Part shown: positions 1 through 7,342 of the stretch, one piece after another
How positions within the stretch are numbered: the first letter of the stretch is position 1
Layout: each line of letters starts with the position of its first letter
Notes under the pieces: model-generated
Database searches by the model: none
What the model was told of the DNA's origin: nothing
The model's input: the letters and a program-made list of their open reading frames with translations, nothing else
IMG/VR virus record: IMGVR_UViG_3300013005_000128
Span: 1 to 28,838 of that record
DNA: 28,838 nucleotides
From: a virus
Strand: one strand, 5' to 3'
Position numbers and translations under genes: made by a program

Positions 1-13
1 CCAAGAAACTGAA

Positions 14-208
14 ATGCCTTACAGAAAAGGTAAGTGTTTGGTGATGCGGGTCCCGTTTACAGAGCCAGGTTTTTATTTAGGCCTGTGGGTTGAGCGCCCT
101 CAAATTGGTTGGGAAGATGAAGATAAGATTGATAAGATACTATCTGACGCTATGAAAGCTAGAATTGCTTGGAAGCCAGAGGATGGATTATTTGATGAAT
201 CTTTTTAA
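14..208 (+). CDS. Small hypothetical protein, possibly 5'-truncated
   Basis: Encodes 64 residues from ATG 14, beginning MPYRKGKCLVMRVPF and ending in an acidic, aromatic tail (EDGLFDESF). I do not recognise the family. The frame is open from the ATG back to the window edge (CAA GAA ACT GAA), and there is no clear ribosome binding site, so the true start may lie outside the window. The tryptophans and the DEDKIDKILSDAM segment suggest a small soluble protein. It overlaps the next gene by 14 bases if that gene starts at 195, which supports both being real and co-translated. It lies just upstream of the packaging genes, but no function can be assigned. Confidence 0.55.
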   Translation: MPYRKGKCLVMRVPFTEPGFYLGLWVERPQIGWEDEDKIDKILSDAMKARIAWKPEDGLFDESF

Positions 209-440
209 AAAGAAAGAACCTTGGTTAAAGCCGTTCTCTGAAAAGGTTTCTAATAGAGTATCTAAGATCCCTACCGCAGAGCTTGAGCAGTGGGTTGATC
301 AATCATTGTATGAGATCGGCCGTTGCATGACCGCTTACTCAAAACAAAGAGAGCCTATGTTCTTAAATGAGGCTTTATTAGGGGCGGAAGCCTTGCATGC
401 GGTTATAGATGAGTTAAACCGCCGAACAACCCGCCATTAA
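195..440 (+). CDS. Small hypothetical protein upstream of terminase
   Basis: Encodes about 81 residues with a basic N-terminus (MNLFKKKEPW) and an amphipathic helical body (IPTAELEQWVDQSLYEIGR, then EALLGAEALHAVIDELNRR). The start is uncertain: TTG 165 and ATG 183 are in frame, but ATG 195 is the more usual start, with AGAGG 12 bases and GGAT 6 bases upstream. The fold looks all-helical. The position before TerL would suit a small terminase subunit, yet the length is short for one and no helix-turn-helix is evident, so I leave it unassigned. Confidence 0.6.
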   Translation: MNLFKKKEPWLKPFSEKVSNRVSKIPTAELEQWVDQSLYEIGRCMTAYSKQREPMFLNEALLGAEALHAVIDELNRRTTRH

Positions 441-504
441 ATCAATTTGTCGACAATTGTGCTAAGCTTCTCTTGCCTCTCTTCTCTCCCCCGTGATGGC
501 AATC

Positions 505-540
505 AAAAAGTCCTGGGTTTAAACGCCCAGGCTTTTTGTT
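505..540 (+). terminator. Terminator-like hairpin in the TerL leader
   Basis: The arm AAAAAG-(T)-CCTGGG at 505-517 pairs with CCCAGG-CTTTTT at 526-537 around the loop TTTAAACG, with a single bulged T. That gives 12 base pairs and a run of T on the 3' side, the form of a rho-independent terminator. Because the A-tract is paired with the T-tract, it could also work on the opposite strand. It ends only 25 bases before the TerL start. A polypyrimidine stretch and the palindrome TTGTCGACAA (447-456) lie upstream in the same gap. Confidence 0.7.
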
Positions 541-562
541 TTCACCTAGACTAGGGAACACA

Positions 563-2134
563 ATGGACACAGCAATGGATGAAGAAGAGTTTTTTCCTGA
601 TGAAGAAGAAGACCTTGCGCCCGAAGAAGAAATTGAAGAGCTTGATGAGCTCTCAAAAGAATTTGTTAACAAACTTGTAGATCGTTGTATCCAGTTTCAA
701 ACTGCGCTTGTAGGCCATGAGCTACACCCTTATCAAATGCCTCTAGCCCGCAGAGTTATTGAGTCTGTAATCATTAACGATGGTGAAGAAATTACCGCGC
801 TTGCCGCACGTCAGTCAGGCAAGTCAGAAACCATTGCCAACACAGTAGCCGCGCTAATGGTGCTACTCCCACGTTTAGCAAAGATGTACCCAGACCTATT
901 AGGCAAGTTTGCTAATGGTGTGTGGATCGGTATGTTTGCTCCTGTTGAGGGTCAGGTAGAAACACTATTTGGTCGTACAGTAAACCGTCTTACATCAGAG
1001 CGCGCACTAGAGATCTTGGGTGATCCTGAAATTGACGATTCCCTAGGAAAAGTTCCAGGCGTTACACGGCAGATTAAACTTAAGAACTCTGGCTCATCTT
1101 TAATGATGATGACAGCTAACCCTCGCGCAAAGATTGAATCTAAGTCTTTCCACCTTATCGTTATTGATGAGTGTCAAGAGGCGGATGACTTTGTAGTGTC
1201 AAAGTCCATCTCCCCAATGCTTGCGTACTACTCAGGAACCATGGTTAAAACGGGTACCCCGACTACGCACAAGAATAATTTTTATCGTTCTATTCAGTTA
1301 AACAAGCGTAGACAGACAGGCGCACGTTCTAGACAGAACCACTTTGAGTGGGATTGGCGAGATGTGGCTAAAGTTAACGAGAACTACGGTAAGTTTATTA
1401 AAAAAGAAATGCTTCGTGTAGGGGAGGATTCCGATGAGTTCCAGATGTCGTACTCATGCAAATGGCTGTTGGAGCGCGGAATGTTCGTTACATCAACTAT
1501 TATGGACGAGCTCGGCGACACCTCCCAAGAAACTGTTAAAGCCTGGCACCGAACACCTGTCGTTGTTGGAATCGACCCCGCACGAAAACTTGACTCAACT
1601 GTAGTTACTGTTGTGTGGGTAGATTGGGATCGCCCAGATGAGTTTGGTTACTTTGACCACCGCGTTCTTAATTGGTTAGAGATCCAAGGTGACGATTGGG
1701 AAGATCAATATTTTCAAATTGTTCAGTTCTTAAGTAGTTACGATGTGCTAGGTGTTGGCGTAGACGCTAACGGTGTTGGTGACGCAGTAGCTCAACGACT
1801 TAAACTGCTTTTACCAAAATCTGAGGTTTATTCAATTGGCAGTAGCCAACCCGAACAGTCAAAGCGGTGGAAGCACCTTAAGGCACTTATTGACCGACGT
1901 ATGGTTGGGTGGCCTGCTCACGCAAAAACTCGCCGCCTACGTACCTGGAAGCGGTTCTACCAGCAGATGACAGATCTAGAGACTAAGTTCCAGGGCCCTA
2001 ATTTTTTAGCCAAAGCACCAGACGAAGCACATGCTCATGATGACTACGCCGACTCTTTAGCTATTGCTGTGGCCTTAACCATGGATTTAACTATGCCATC
2101 AGTTGAGGTTTCGAGTTCACCGTTTTATAGATAG
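563..2134 (+). CDS. terL: Terminase large subunit (DNA packaging ATPase/nuclease)
   Basis: This is the motor that translocates phage DNA into proheads through the portal and cuts it. Residues 82-89 hold a Walker A-type loop (ARQSGKSE), residues 198-203 a Walker B (LIVIDE), and the C-terminal half has the RNase H-like nuclease signatures: VVGIDPARKLDST (about residue 338), GVGVDANGVGD, and HAHDDYADSLAIA near the C-terminus. The length of 523 residues is normal for the family. An in-frame TTG at 536 would start inside the upstream hairpin; ATG 563 is preferred because AGGGA sits just upstream. The first 35 residues are strongly acidic, which is unusual but does not disturb the ATPase core. Portal follows two small genes downstream, as in many phages. 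Confidence 0.95.
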   Translation: MDTAMDEEEFFPDEEEDLAPEEEIEELDELSKEFVNKLVDRCIQFQTALVGHELHPYQMPLARRVIESVIINDGEEITALAARQSGKSETIANTVAALMVLLPRLAKMYPDLLGKFANGVWIGMFAPVEGQVETLFGRTVNRLTSERALEILGDPEIDDSLGKVPGVTRQIKLKNSGSSLMMMTANPRAKIESKSFHLIVIDECQEADDFVVSKSISPMLAYYSGTMVKTGTPTTHKNNFYRSIQLNKRRQTGARSRQNHFEWDWRDVAKVNENYGKFIKKEMLRVGEDSDEFQMSYSCKWLLERGMFVTSTIMDELGDTSQETVKAWHRTPVVVGIDPARKLDSTVVTVVWVDWDRPDEFGYFDHRVLNWLEIQGDDWEDQYFQIVQFLSSYDVLGVGVDANGVGDAVAQRLKLLLPKSEVYSIGSSQPEQSKRWKHLKALIDRRMVGWPAHAKTRRLRTWKRFYQQMTDLETKFQGPNFLAKAPDEAHAHDDYADSLAIAVALTMDLTMPSVEVSSSPFYR

Positions 2135-2212
2135 TTATGACTTTAGCCTGATTTTGTCTTACTTACGTAGCACACTATTGACTGAGGTCCTCAAACCAAT
2201 TTAGGAGTTTAT

Positions 2213-2611
2213 ATGTCAATCGCACCAGCCCCTCGCTTCCCTGAGAAGCACAGCCCTACATACGACCGTAAGATGGCAGGCGCTGTCCCAGGACAACGCG
2301 GCCCACTACGCTTTGAAGAAGGTATCGCGACTGATACCGATGTTCCACAATCTTTTACAACAGGCGCAATGCACGGATATATGCCTGCACCTGGCCGTCC
2401 AAACCGTAATGCAAACGTATTTGAAAAGCTTCCAGAAGAAACAATGCGCGAGCGCGCACACGTTGGTTCTGCAGCTTGGGTAGAAGCTCCAAGCAGCTTA
2501 AATGATTTTTCTGCTGGCGCATTTGCTGACCATGGCGATAACCGTTTTGAAGAGGTATTCCGCAATGGCGCTCATCAACAGGCTCTTAATCCTGCTGTAG
2601 TTCAAGACTAA
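2213..2611 (+). CDS. Hypothetical protein between terminase and portal
   Basis: A 132-residue protein with a strong ribosome binding site (TTAGGAG, 6 bases before ATG 2213). It is rich in Pro, Gly and Ala, with no predicted membrane segment or recognisable motif; parts such as GAMHGYMPAPGRPNRNANVF look extended or disordered. It lies in the packaging/portal block, and its own gap before and after suggests it can be expressed separately. A minor virion or packaging-related protein is possible from location only. The sequence does not say more. Confidence 0.75.
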   Translation: MSIAPAPRFPEKHSPTYDRKMAGAVPGQRGPLRFEEGIATDTDVPQSFTTGAMHGYMPAPGRPNRNANVFEKLPEETMRERAHVGSAAWVEAPSSLNDFSAGAFADHGDNRFEEVFRNGAHQQALNPAVVQD

Positions 2612-2626
2612 TAAATTAAATAGCAA

Positions 2627-2665
2627 GCCGTTCCCCCTGCCCCTTACGTGGCGGCAGGGGGCGGC
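2627..2665 (+). other. Strong GC-rich intergenic hairpin
   Basis: GCCG-tt-CCCCCTGCC (2627-2641) pairs with GGCAGGGGG-CGGC (2653-2665) around an 11-base loop, giving 13 base pairs with a TT bulge. No T-run follows, so it is not a standard intrinsic terminator. It may slow polymerase, protect the upstream mRNA end, or be a processing site. It ends 20 bases before the next start codon. Confidence 0.7.
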
Positions 2666-2685
2666 TGCCTATCTAAGGATTATAA

Positions 2686-2991
2686 ATGGCACTCATCTCA
2701 GGTAGAGAAGCAAAAGAAACCCCAACGCAGGTTGCTGCTAACCCTAAACTTTGGAACATGATTACTGCTCAAGCAGGAGCAAAGTTTTCTAAAAACTCTC
2801 CCGCTCGCGGCCACTGGATTCATGCTAAATACAACCAAATGGGCGGTCAATACGTTAAATCTAAGAAAGATATAGACCCTAGGTTTCGTGACTACGCTCA
2901 AGAAAAACGTGACAAAGAAGAAGAGCAAAAGAAAAAGAAAATAACCAAGAAGGTCGGGCAAGGCAACATCCGAGGCGAACGCTTCATATAA
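2686..2991 (+). CDS. Small basic hypothetical protein
   Basis: Encodes 101 residues, begun at ATG 2686 after AAGGATTATAA. The middle contains SPARGHWIHAKYNQMGGQY, and the C-terminal third is a charged, lysine-rich stretch (EKRDKEEEQKKKKITKK) that is probably helical or disordered. I do not recognise the family. The high basic charge would allow nucleic-acid contact, and the position directly before portal suggests a packaging or head-assembly role, but this is inference from location. Confidence 0.7.
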   Translation: MALISGREAKETPTQVAANPKLWNMITAQAGAKFSKNSPARGHWIHAKYNQMGGQYVKSKKDIDPRFRDYAQEKRDKEEEQKKKKITKKVGQGNIRGERFI

Positions 2992-2993
2992 GC

Positions 2994-3017
2994 TGTCGAT
3001 ATGTTAATATATCGACA
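2994..3017 (+). repeat. Perfect inverted repeat upstream of portal
   Basis: TGTCGATAT (2994-3002) and ATATCGACA (3009-3017) form a perfect 9-bp stem with a 6-base loop, 33 bases before the portal GTG. It could be an RNA hairpin that tunes portal translation or a palindromic protein-binding site; there is no T-run. Confidence 0.6.
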
Positions 3018-3049
3018 TTGAGTTTTACTTATTTTGAAAGAGGTGATTG

Positions 3050-4771
3050 GTGAGCGGTATTGATTTCTCGCCTCCGAGTTATCGCGCAGCCTCTTCTGAC
3101 TTAACAATCTCTATCTCCCCACTGGGGCTTGTAGAGCTTGCAGATGAAGAGTTTGAAGTACACGGCCCTCGCTTAAACCGTTATTCTCTTAACTGGGCGA
3201 TGTACCTTGGTCATCACTATTCATACCGCCGTCAAACAGGCGAAGCACAGATCATGCTCAACTATTACAGAGCATTTACAGACTTTTTAATTAACTTTAC
3301 ATTTGGTAAGGGCGTTAACTTTCGCTCATCTAAATTAACAGAAGCTATTGTCCCTGACTTACTTGAACGCGTTTGGGAAGTAGATAACAACAAAGCTACA
3401 GTGCTTTGGGAGATTGGGCAGCAAGGCTCTGTTTCTGGAGATTGTTTTATCAAAGTAGCTTATGAAGAAGCTTGGGTTGATCCAGCTGGTAGAAACCACC
3501 CTGGCCGTGTACGCGTTCTCCCACTTAACTCATCTTTTGCTTTTCCAGAGTTTCACCCCCATGACCGCGAACGCTTAATCCGTTTCAAGCTTAAGTATCG
3601 TTTCTGGGGAACATCATTAGAAGGAACACGTCAAGTCTTTACTTACACAGAAATTTTGACAGACGACATCATTGAGGAATATATCAACGATGAGCTTATT
3701 GACTCTCGCCCTAACCCGCTTGGTACTATCCCTGTTGTTCATATTCCAAACGTTCGTATATCTGGTTCTCCTTGGGGCCTATCAGACTGCAATGACATTA
3801 TTAACATTAACCGTGCGTACAATGAAACCGCTACAGATATTGCGGACATCGTTAACTACCACGCAGCGCCAGTTACGGTCATCATTGGAGCAAAGGCATC
3901 TCAGCTAGAAAAGGGTGCTAATAAAGTTTGGGGCGGGCTTCCAAAAGACGCTAAGGTAGAAAACCTTGAAGGCGGAGCTCAAGGCTTAAAAGGCGCCATG
4001 GACTTCATGGCTTTACTAAAGAAGTCTATGCACGAGATGATTGGTGTTCCTGAAACCGCCCTTGGCCAAGCACAACCAATCTCTAACACCTCTGGCGTAG
4101 CGCTTTCTATTCAATTCCAGCCTTTGATGAACCGTTACCATCAAAAGATTATTCAATATGCGCACGGCTTGGAAAGAGTTAATGAGTTAATCCTTGTAAG
4201 CCTTGCAGTCAAAGAGCCTGAAACATTTATTTGGGATCCTAATTCCCACACGGTGCCTCTAAAGCCAGGCCAGGCAGCTCAATTAGATCCTAATGACCCA
4301 TTAACTTTTCAAAACTATGTTTATTTTCCACAGCCACTGCCTCTAGATAAACTTATTGCACTTAACGAGATTCAAAGCAAGCTGTCTCTAGGCCTTGAAT
4401 CTAAAGAAGGCGCCCTACGGGCACTTGGGGAAGAGTTCCCAGCGGCAAAACTTACAGAAATTCGTCAAGAACTTATTGAAGATGCTAAATCTGATGGCGC
4501 TCTCAAGTTGGTACAGACTCAAATTGAAAATGACATCATGATGCTAACTGGTATGCAGTCAGCACAGCCAGGGCCTGGCGGAGGCCCAGCTCAGCCTGTA
4601 GGTGGCGGCTCCCCTGAAGCAGGGGTTCCTCAATCTGTATTACCTCCAATAATTGACGACGCAACTATTGCCGCACAGATGGGCGACCAAGCCCTGCGCG
4701 GCAACCTCGTCACACAAGCTTATGGAACCCAACTCCCACAGAGACGTGTTCCAGAAGGCTATGAAAAATAA
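3050..4771 (+). CDS. Portal protein
   Basis: The portal forms the ring at one head vertex through which terminase pumps DNA. The 573-residue product has typical portal features: an N-terminal segment with a conserved-looking YYRAFTDFLINFTFGKG, a central beta-rich part, the helical stretch KKSMHEMIGVPETALGQ, then SNTSGVALSIQFQPLMNRY, and a long helical region after it. The C-terminus is Gly/Pro/Gln-rich and probably flexible. The start is read as GTG 3050, with an excellent AAAGAGGTGA site upstream; an adjacent TTG at 3047 is less suitable. A gap of 117 bases follows before the scaffold-like gene, in which I see only a ribosome binding site (AAAGGATG). Confidence 0.92.
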   Translation: MSGIDFSPPSYRAASSDLTISISPLGLVELADEEFEVHGPRLNRYSLNWAMYLGHHYSYRRQTGEAQIMLNYYRAFTDFLINFTFGKGVNFRSSKLTEAIVPDLLERVWEVDNNKATVLWEIGQQGSVSGDCFIKVAYEEAWVDPAGRNHPGRVRVLPLNSSFAFPEFHPHDRERLIRFKLKYRFWGTSLEGTRQVFTYTEILTDDIIEEYINDELIDSRPNPLGTIPVVHIPNVRISGSPWGLSDCNDIININRAYNETATDIADIVNYHAAPVTVIIGAKASQLEKGANKVWGGLPKDAKVENLEGGAQGLKGAMDFMALLKKSMHEMIGVPETALGQAQPISNTSGVALSIQFQPLMNRYHQKIIQYAHGLERVNELILVSLAVKEPETFIWDPNSHTVPLKPGQAAQLDPNDPLTFQNYVYFPQPLPLDKLIALNEIQSKLSLGLESKEGALRALGEEFPAAKLTEIRQELIEDAKSDGALKLVQTQIENDIMMLTGMQSAQPGPGGGPAQPVGGGSPEAGVPQSVLPPIIDDATIAAQMGDQALRGNLVTQAYGTQLPQRRVPEGYEK

Positions 4772-4888
4772 AGGTGTTTAGCCTGTAATTTTTCATAGGG
4801 ATAGAGAAAATAAACTCGTAATACAACGTTTGGTCACTCGTGCTCTTACTTCGGACAACGACCCCTAGGACATAAAGGATGTATAAAA

Positions 4889-5668
4889 ATGGAAAATGCA
4901 GAAACTATGGCGGCTGCTTTTGAAGCAGAAGCCAATACAGCTCCAGTTGTAAATGTGTCGGGCGTTGACGCGCCGACTGTTACTACTACAGATTCTACTA
5001 GTCTTAACAAGTTCTATACTGACGAAGATCTAGCAAGAGTCCGACATCAAGAAAAGGATAAGCTCTACCCTCAAATTGAAAGTTTGAAGGAAGAACTTAA
5101 TTCACTACGAAAAGAAAAAGAAGAAGAAGCATCTCGTCGTAATGCAGACGCGCAAGCAGAGGCAGAACGAGCAAGAGTAGAGGCATTGTCGGAACTAGAT
5201 TCCAAGTCATATGCAGATGCTCGATTGTCAGAGTTGCAGGAGCAGTTGGAGCGTGAGCGTACTGAACGCGAACGAGCCTTCGCTCTTCTGGAGCAAGAAA
5301 AGTTATATGCAGATTTACAATTTTATCGTACTCAAGTAATTGAAGAAGAACGTGACAATATCATTCCGCAGTTAGTTGATTTTATTCAGGGTAACACCCG
5401 CGAAGAGATCGCTGAAAGCGTAGAACGATTGAAGGAACGTTCAGCAAGTATTCTTGAATCTGCGCAGTCTGCTATGCAGAACGCCAGAAAAGAAATGAAG
5501 GGAACGAGCATTTCTGCTCCTCCCGCTGGACCACTGGAAACTAATATGGAGCAACGTACCCTTACGCCACAAGAAATTGCGGCAATGCCGATGAACGAAT
5601 ACGCAAAATATAGAGAACGACTCATGAGCGACACCGCTCGTGGGAAGTCTCGCGGGCTGTTCGGTTAA
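4889..5668 (+). CDS. Probable head scaffolding protein
   Basis: A 259-residue acidic protein placed between portal and major capsid protein, where phage scaffolds usually lie. Residues about 45-160 are dominated by heptad-like charged helices (KEELNSLRKEKEEEASRR, QEQLERERTERERAF), which predicts a long coiled coil. The C-terminal part (TLTPQEIAAMPMNEYAKYR, then basic RGKSRGLFG) resembles the helical coat-binding tail of scaffolds. Its low-complexity N-terminus is rich in Ala, Thr and Val. No protease motif is visible, so it does not look like a protease-scaffold fusion. The assignment rests on composition and gene order rather than a specific family motif. Confidence 0.8.
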   Translation: MENAETMAAAFEAEANTAPVVNVSGVDAPTVTTTDSTSLNKFYTDEDLARVRHQEKDKLYPQIESLKEELNSLRKEKEEEASRRNADAQAEAERARVEALSELDSKSYADARLSELQEQLERERTERERAFALLEQEKLYADLQFYRTQVIEEERDNIIPQLVDFIQGNTREEIAESVERLKERSASILESAQSAMQNARKEMKGTSISAPPAGPLETNMEQRTLTPQEIAAMPMNEYAKYRERLMSDTARGKSRGLFG

Positions 5669-5703
5669 CCCCCAACCCAAAATCTAACAAGGAGTCAATT
5701 TAA

Positions 5704-6774
5704 ATGGCATCATCCATTACAGGTACTGGCAATTTAGCCGCTGCGCCTACCGCGTACTCAGGTACCAATACCCAACTGACACAAGCGATCCAGACAATCT
5801 GGTCTAAGGAAATTCTTTTCCAGGCCATGCCAATCCTTCGCTTTGAGCAGTTTGCAGTTAAGAAGACAGAACTAGGCGTAGCGCCTGGTCTTCAGATTAA
5901 CTTTATGCGTTATAACAACCTCGGCTTCGCGGGTTCACTCGTTGAAGGCGTTCGTATGCAAACTAACGCACTAACAGCCCAACAGTTCTCAATCACAGTG
6001 TCAGAGCATGGATATGCTCTTGCTGTTTCAGAACTACTTCTAAACGCTTCATTCGATGACGTAATGGCTTCAGCCTCACGTCTTCTAGGTCGTAACATGG
6101 CTATCTATCTAGATCAGCTTTCACGCGACACACTATATGCAGCTACATCAACAATCTACGGTGAAGACCGCTCTAACCTCTCAGCAGTTAATAACTGGTA
6201 TGCAGATGGTACAAAGGGTACAAACCGCGCTTCTATGACAGGTGCCTTTAACTTGACACCAAAGACAGTCAAGGACGCAGTTGAGACACTTGCAACCAAG
6301 AACATCCCTCGCCTAGGTGAGACATATGTTGCTTTCATCCACCCACACCAAAGCCGTAAGCTTCGTGACAATCCAGAATTTATTGAAGTCACAAAGTACG
6401 CAGCTCCAGGTAACTTCATGCTTGGTGAGATCGGCCGTTTGTACGACACAGTATTCATTGAGACCACACAGGTTCTTAAGGTTGCTGGTGGTGCTGGCGC
6501 TGGCTACTCAGCTGATACAGCTGTTGCTAACCCAACAGTAACTGCTGGTGGAGGTTACACAACCCCTGCTACATTCACTGGCAACGGTGCATCTGATCGT
6601 TATTCAGCTATCTTCATTGGAGATAACGCATTCGGTCACGCAATCTCGCTTCCAGTTGAACTCCGCGATGGCGGTATTCTAGACTTCGGTCGTGAGCACG
6701 CACTTGCTTGGTACTCAATCTTTGGACTTGGTCTAATCACAGATCAGTCTGTAATCATTGCAGAAACCAACTAA
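5704..6774 (+). CDS. Major capsid protein, N4-gp56 type
   Basis: The shell subunit. The 356-residue product carries stretches I recognise from the N4-gp56 coat family: TQAIQTIWSKEILFQAMPIL near residue 25, PGLQINFMRYNNLG, then VSEHGYALAVSELLL and MAIYLDQLSRDTLYAAT. The C-terminal region (FIGDNAFGHAISLPVELRDG and REHALAWYSIFGLGLI) fits the same family. Start ATG 5704 has AAGGAG upstream, and a strong hairpin follows the gene. No prohead protease is encoded between portal and this gene, which fits coat proteins that mature without cleavage. The N4-type coat with a contractile tail shows the modular nature of the genome. Confidence 0.9.
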   Translation: MASSITGTGNLAAAPTAYSGTNTQLTQAIQTIWSKEILFQAMPILRFEQFAVKKTELGVAPGLQINFMRYNNLGFAGSLVEGVRMQTNALTAQQFSITVSEHGYALAVSELLLNASFDDVMASASRLLGRNMAIYLDQLSRDTLYAATSTIYGEDRSNLSAVNNWYADGTKGTNRASMTGAFNLTPKTVKDAVETLATKNIPRLGETYVAFIHPHQSRKLRDNPEFIEVTKYAAPGNFMLGEIGRLYDTVFIETTQVLKVAGGAGAGYSADTAVANPTVTAGGGYTTPATFTGNGASDRYSAIFIGDNAFGHAISLPVELRDGGILDFGREHALAWYSIFGLGLITDQSVIIAETN

Positions 6775-6786
6775 TACAACTGAATA

Positions 6787-6843
6787 GTGATGGGGCGAGG
6801 ATAAGCAAGGGCTGAAATTACGCTCGCACTCTCGCCCCATCAC
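6787..6843 (+). other. 13-bp perfect stem after the major capsid gene
   Basis: GTGATGGGGCGAG (6787-6799) is followed after 31 bases by its exact reverse complement CTCGCCCCATCAC (6831-6843). The stem starts 12 bases after the capsid stop. There is no T-run, so a simple terminator is unlikely; stabilising the abundant capsid mRNA or partial termination are plausible. Confidence 0.75.
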
Positions 6844-6876
6844 ACCCTTCCACAGTCACTAATTAGGAGAATATAA

Positions 6877-7239
6877 ATGGCTACAAAAAAGCCCACCGAT
6901 GTAACTGGTCGCATGCGTGAGCAGCAACTAGAAGATAATCTAGAAGTTATGCAGGAACGAGCAGCAGAGATGTCTATGGCATCAGCTAATGCCGCTGTAC
7001 GACTTGAAACAGAAGTTATTGATGCAACTAAGCCAGACCGTCAAACTATAATTGTTGATGAAGTAATCACCGTAGGTGAGTCAAATGACACAGTTGAAAT
7101 TCGTGTTATTGAAACAATTGAAAACATGACGCTTGGCGCAGGCAATAACTACAACTTCAAAGCTGGTCAAAAGTACAAAGTCACTAAACAAGTAGCTCAA
7201 CACCTTAAGGAAAAAGGCTACCTCGCAGGCGTAATCTAA
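6877..7239 (+). CDS. Small head-region structural protein
   Basis: Encodes 120 residues, start ATG 6877 with AGGAG 7 bases upstream. The N-terminal half is a charged helix (MREQQLEDNLEVMQERAAEM), the middle is beta-rich (QTIIVDEVITVGESNDTVEI), and the C-terminus reads NFKAGQKYKVTKQVAQHLKE then KGYLAGVI. That C-terminal pattern occurs in small phage proteins encoded next to the coat gene. Its separate leader between two hairpins suggests independent dosage. A decoration or head-completion role is possible but not demonstrated. Confidence 0.75.
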   Translation: MATKKPTDVTGRMREQQLEDNLEVMQERAAEMSMASANAAVRLETEVIDATKPDRQTIIVDEVITVGESNDTVEIRVIETIENMTLGAGNNYNFKAGQKYKVTKQVAQHLKEKGYLAGVI

Positions 7240-7257
7240 ATCAGTTAGACGCGGGGG

Positions 7258-7283
7258 GCGGGCTTTCGGGCCCGCTTCTTCGT
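7258..7283 (+). terminator. Possible rho-independent terminator
   Basis: GCGGGC (7258-7263), loop TTTCGG, GCCCGC (7270-7275), followed by TTCTTCGTTT. The stem is GC-rich, but the U-tract is interrupted, so termination is probably partial. It separates the small head protein from the connector gene. Confidence 0.6.
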
Positions 7284-7342
7284 TTATTAAGACTTTTTCT
7301 TTAAAAAGTGACACCATGTAACCTGAAAGGTAAGGATTAATA

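Noticed and set aside
442-672. Serine-rich - strand frame near the TerL start
   Set aside because: The serines mirror the GAA/GAT codons of the acidic TerL N-terminus, and the frame crosses the hairpin.
2209-2565. 118-codon - strand frame opposite the gene at 2213
   Set aside because: The + strand frame has a strong AGGAG site and fits the co-directional operon; the reverse frame has no start signal.
4772-4888. tRNA or small RNA in the 117-base gap before the scaffold gene
   Set aside because: No cloverleaf arms, CCA end or strong hairpin can be traced; only the ribosome binding site is clear.
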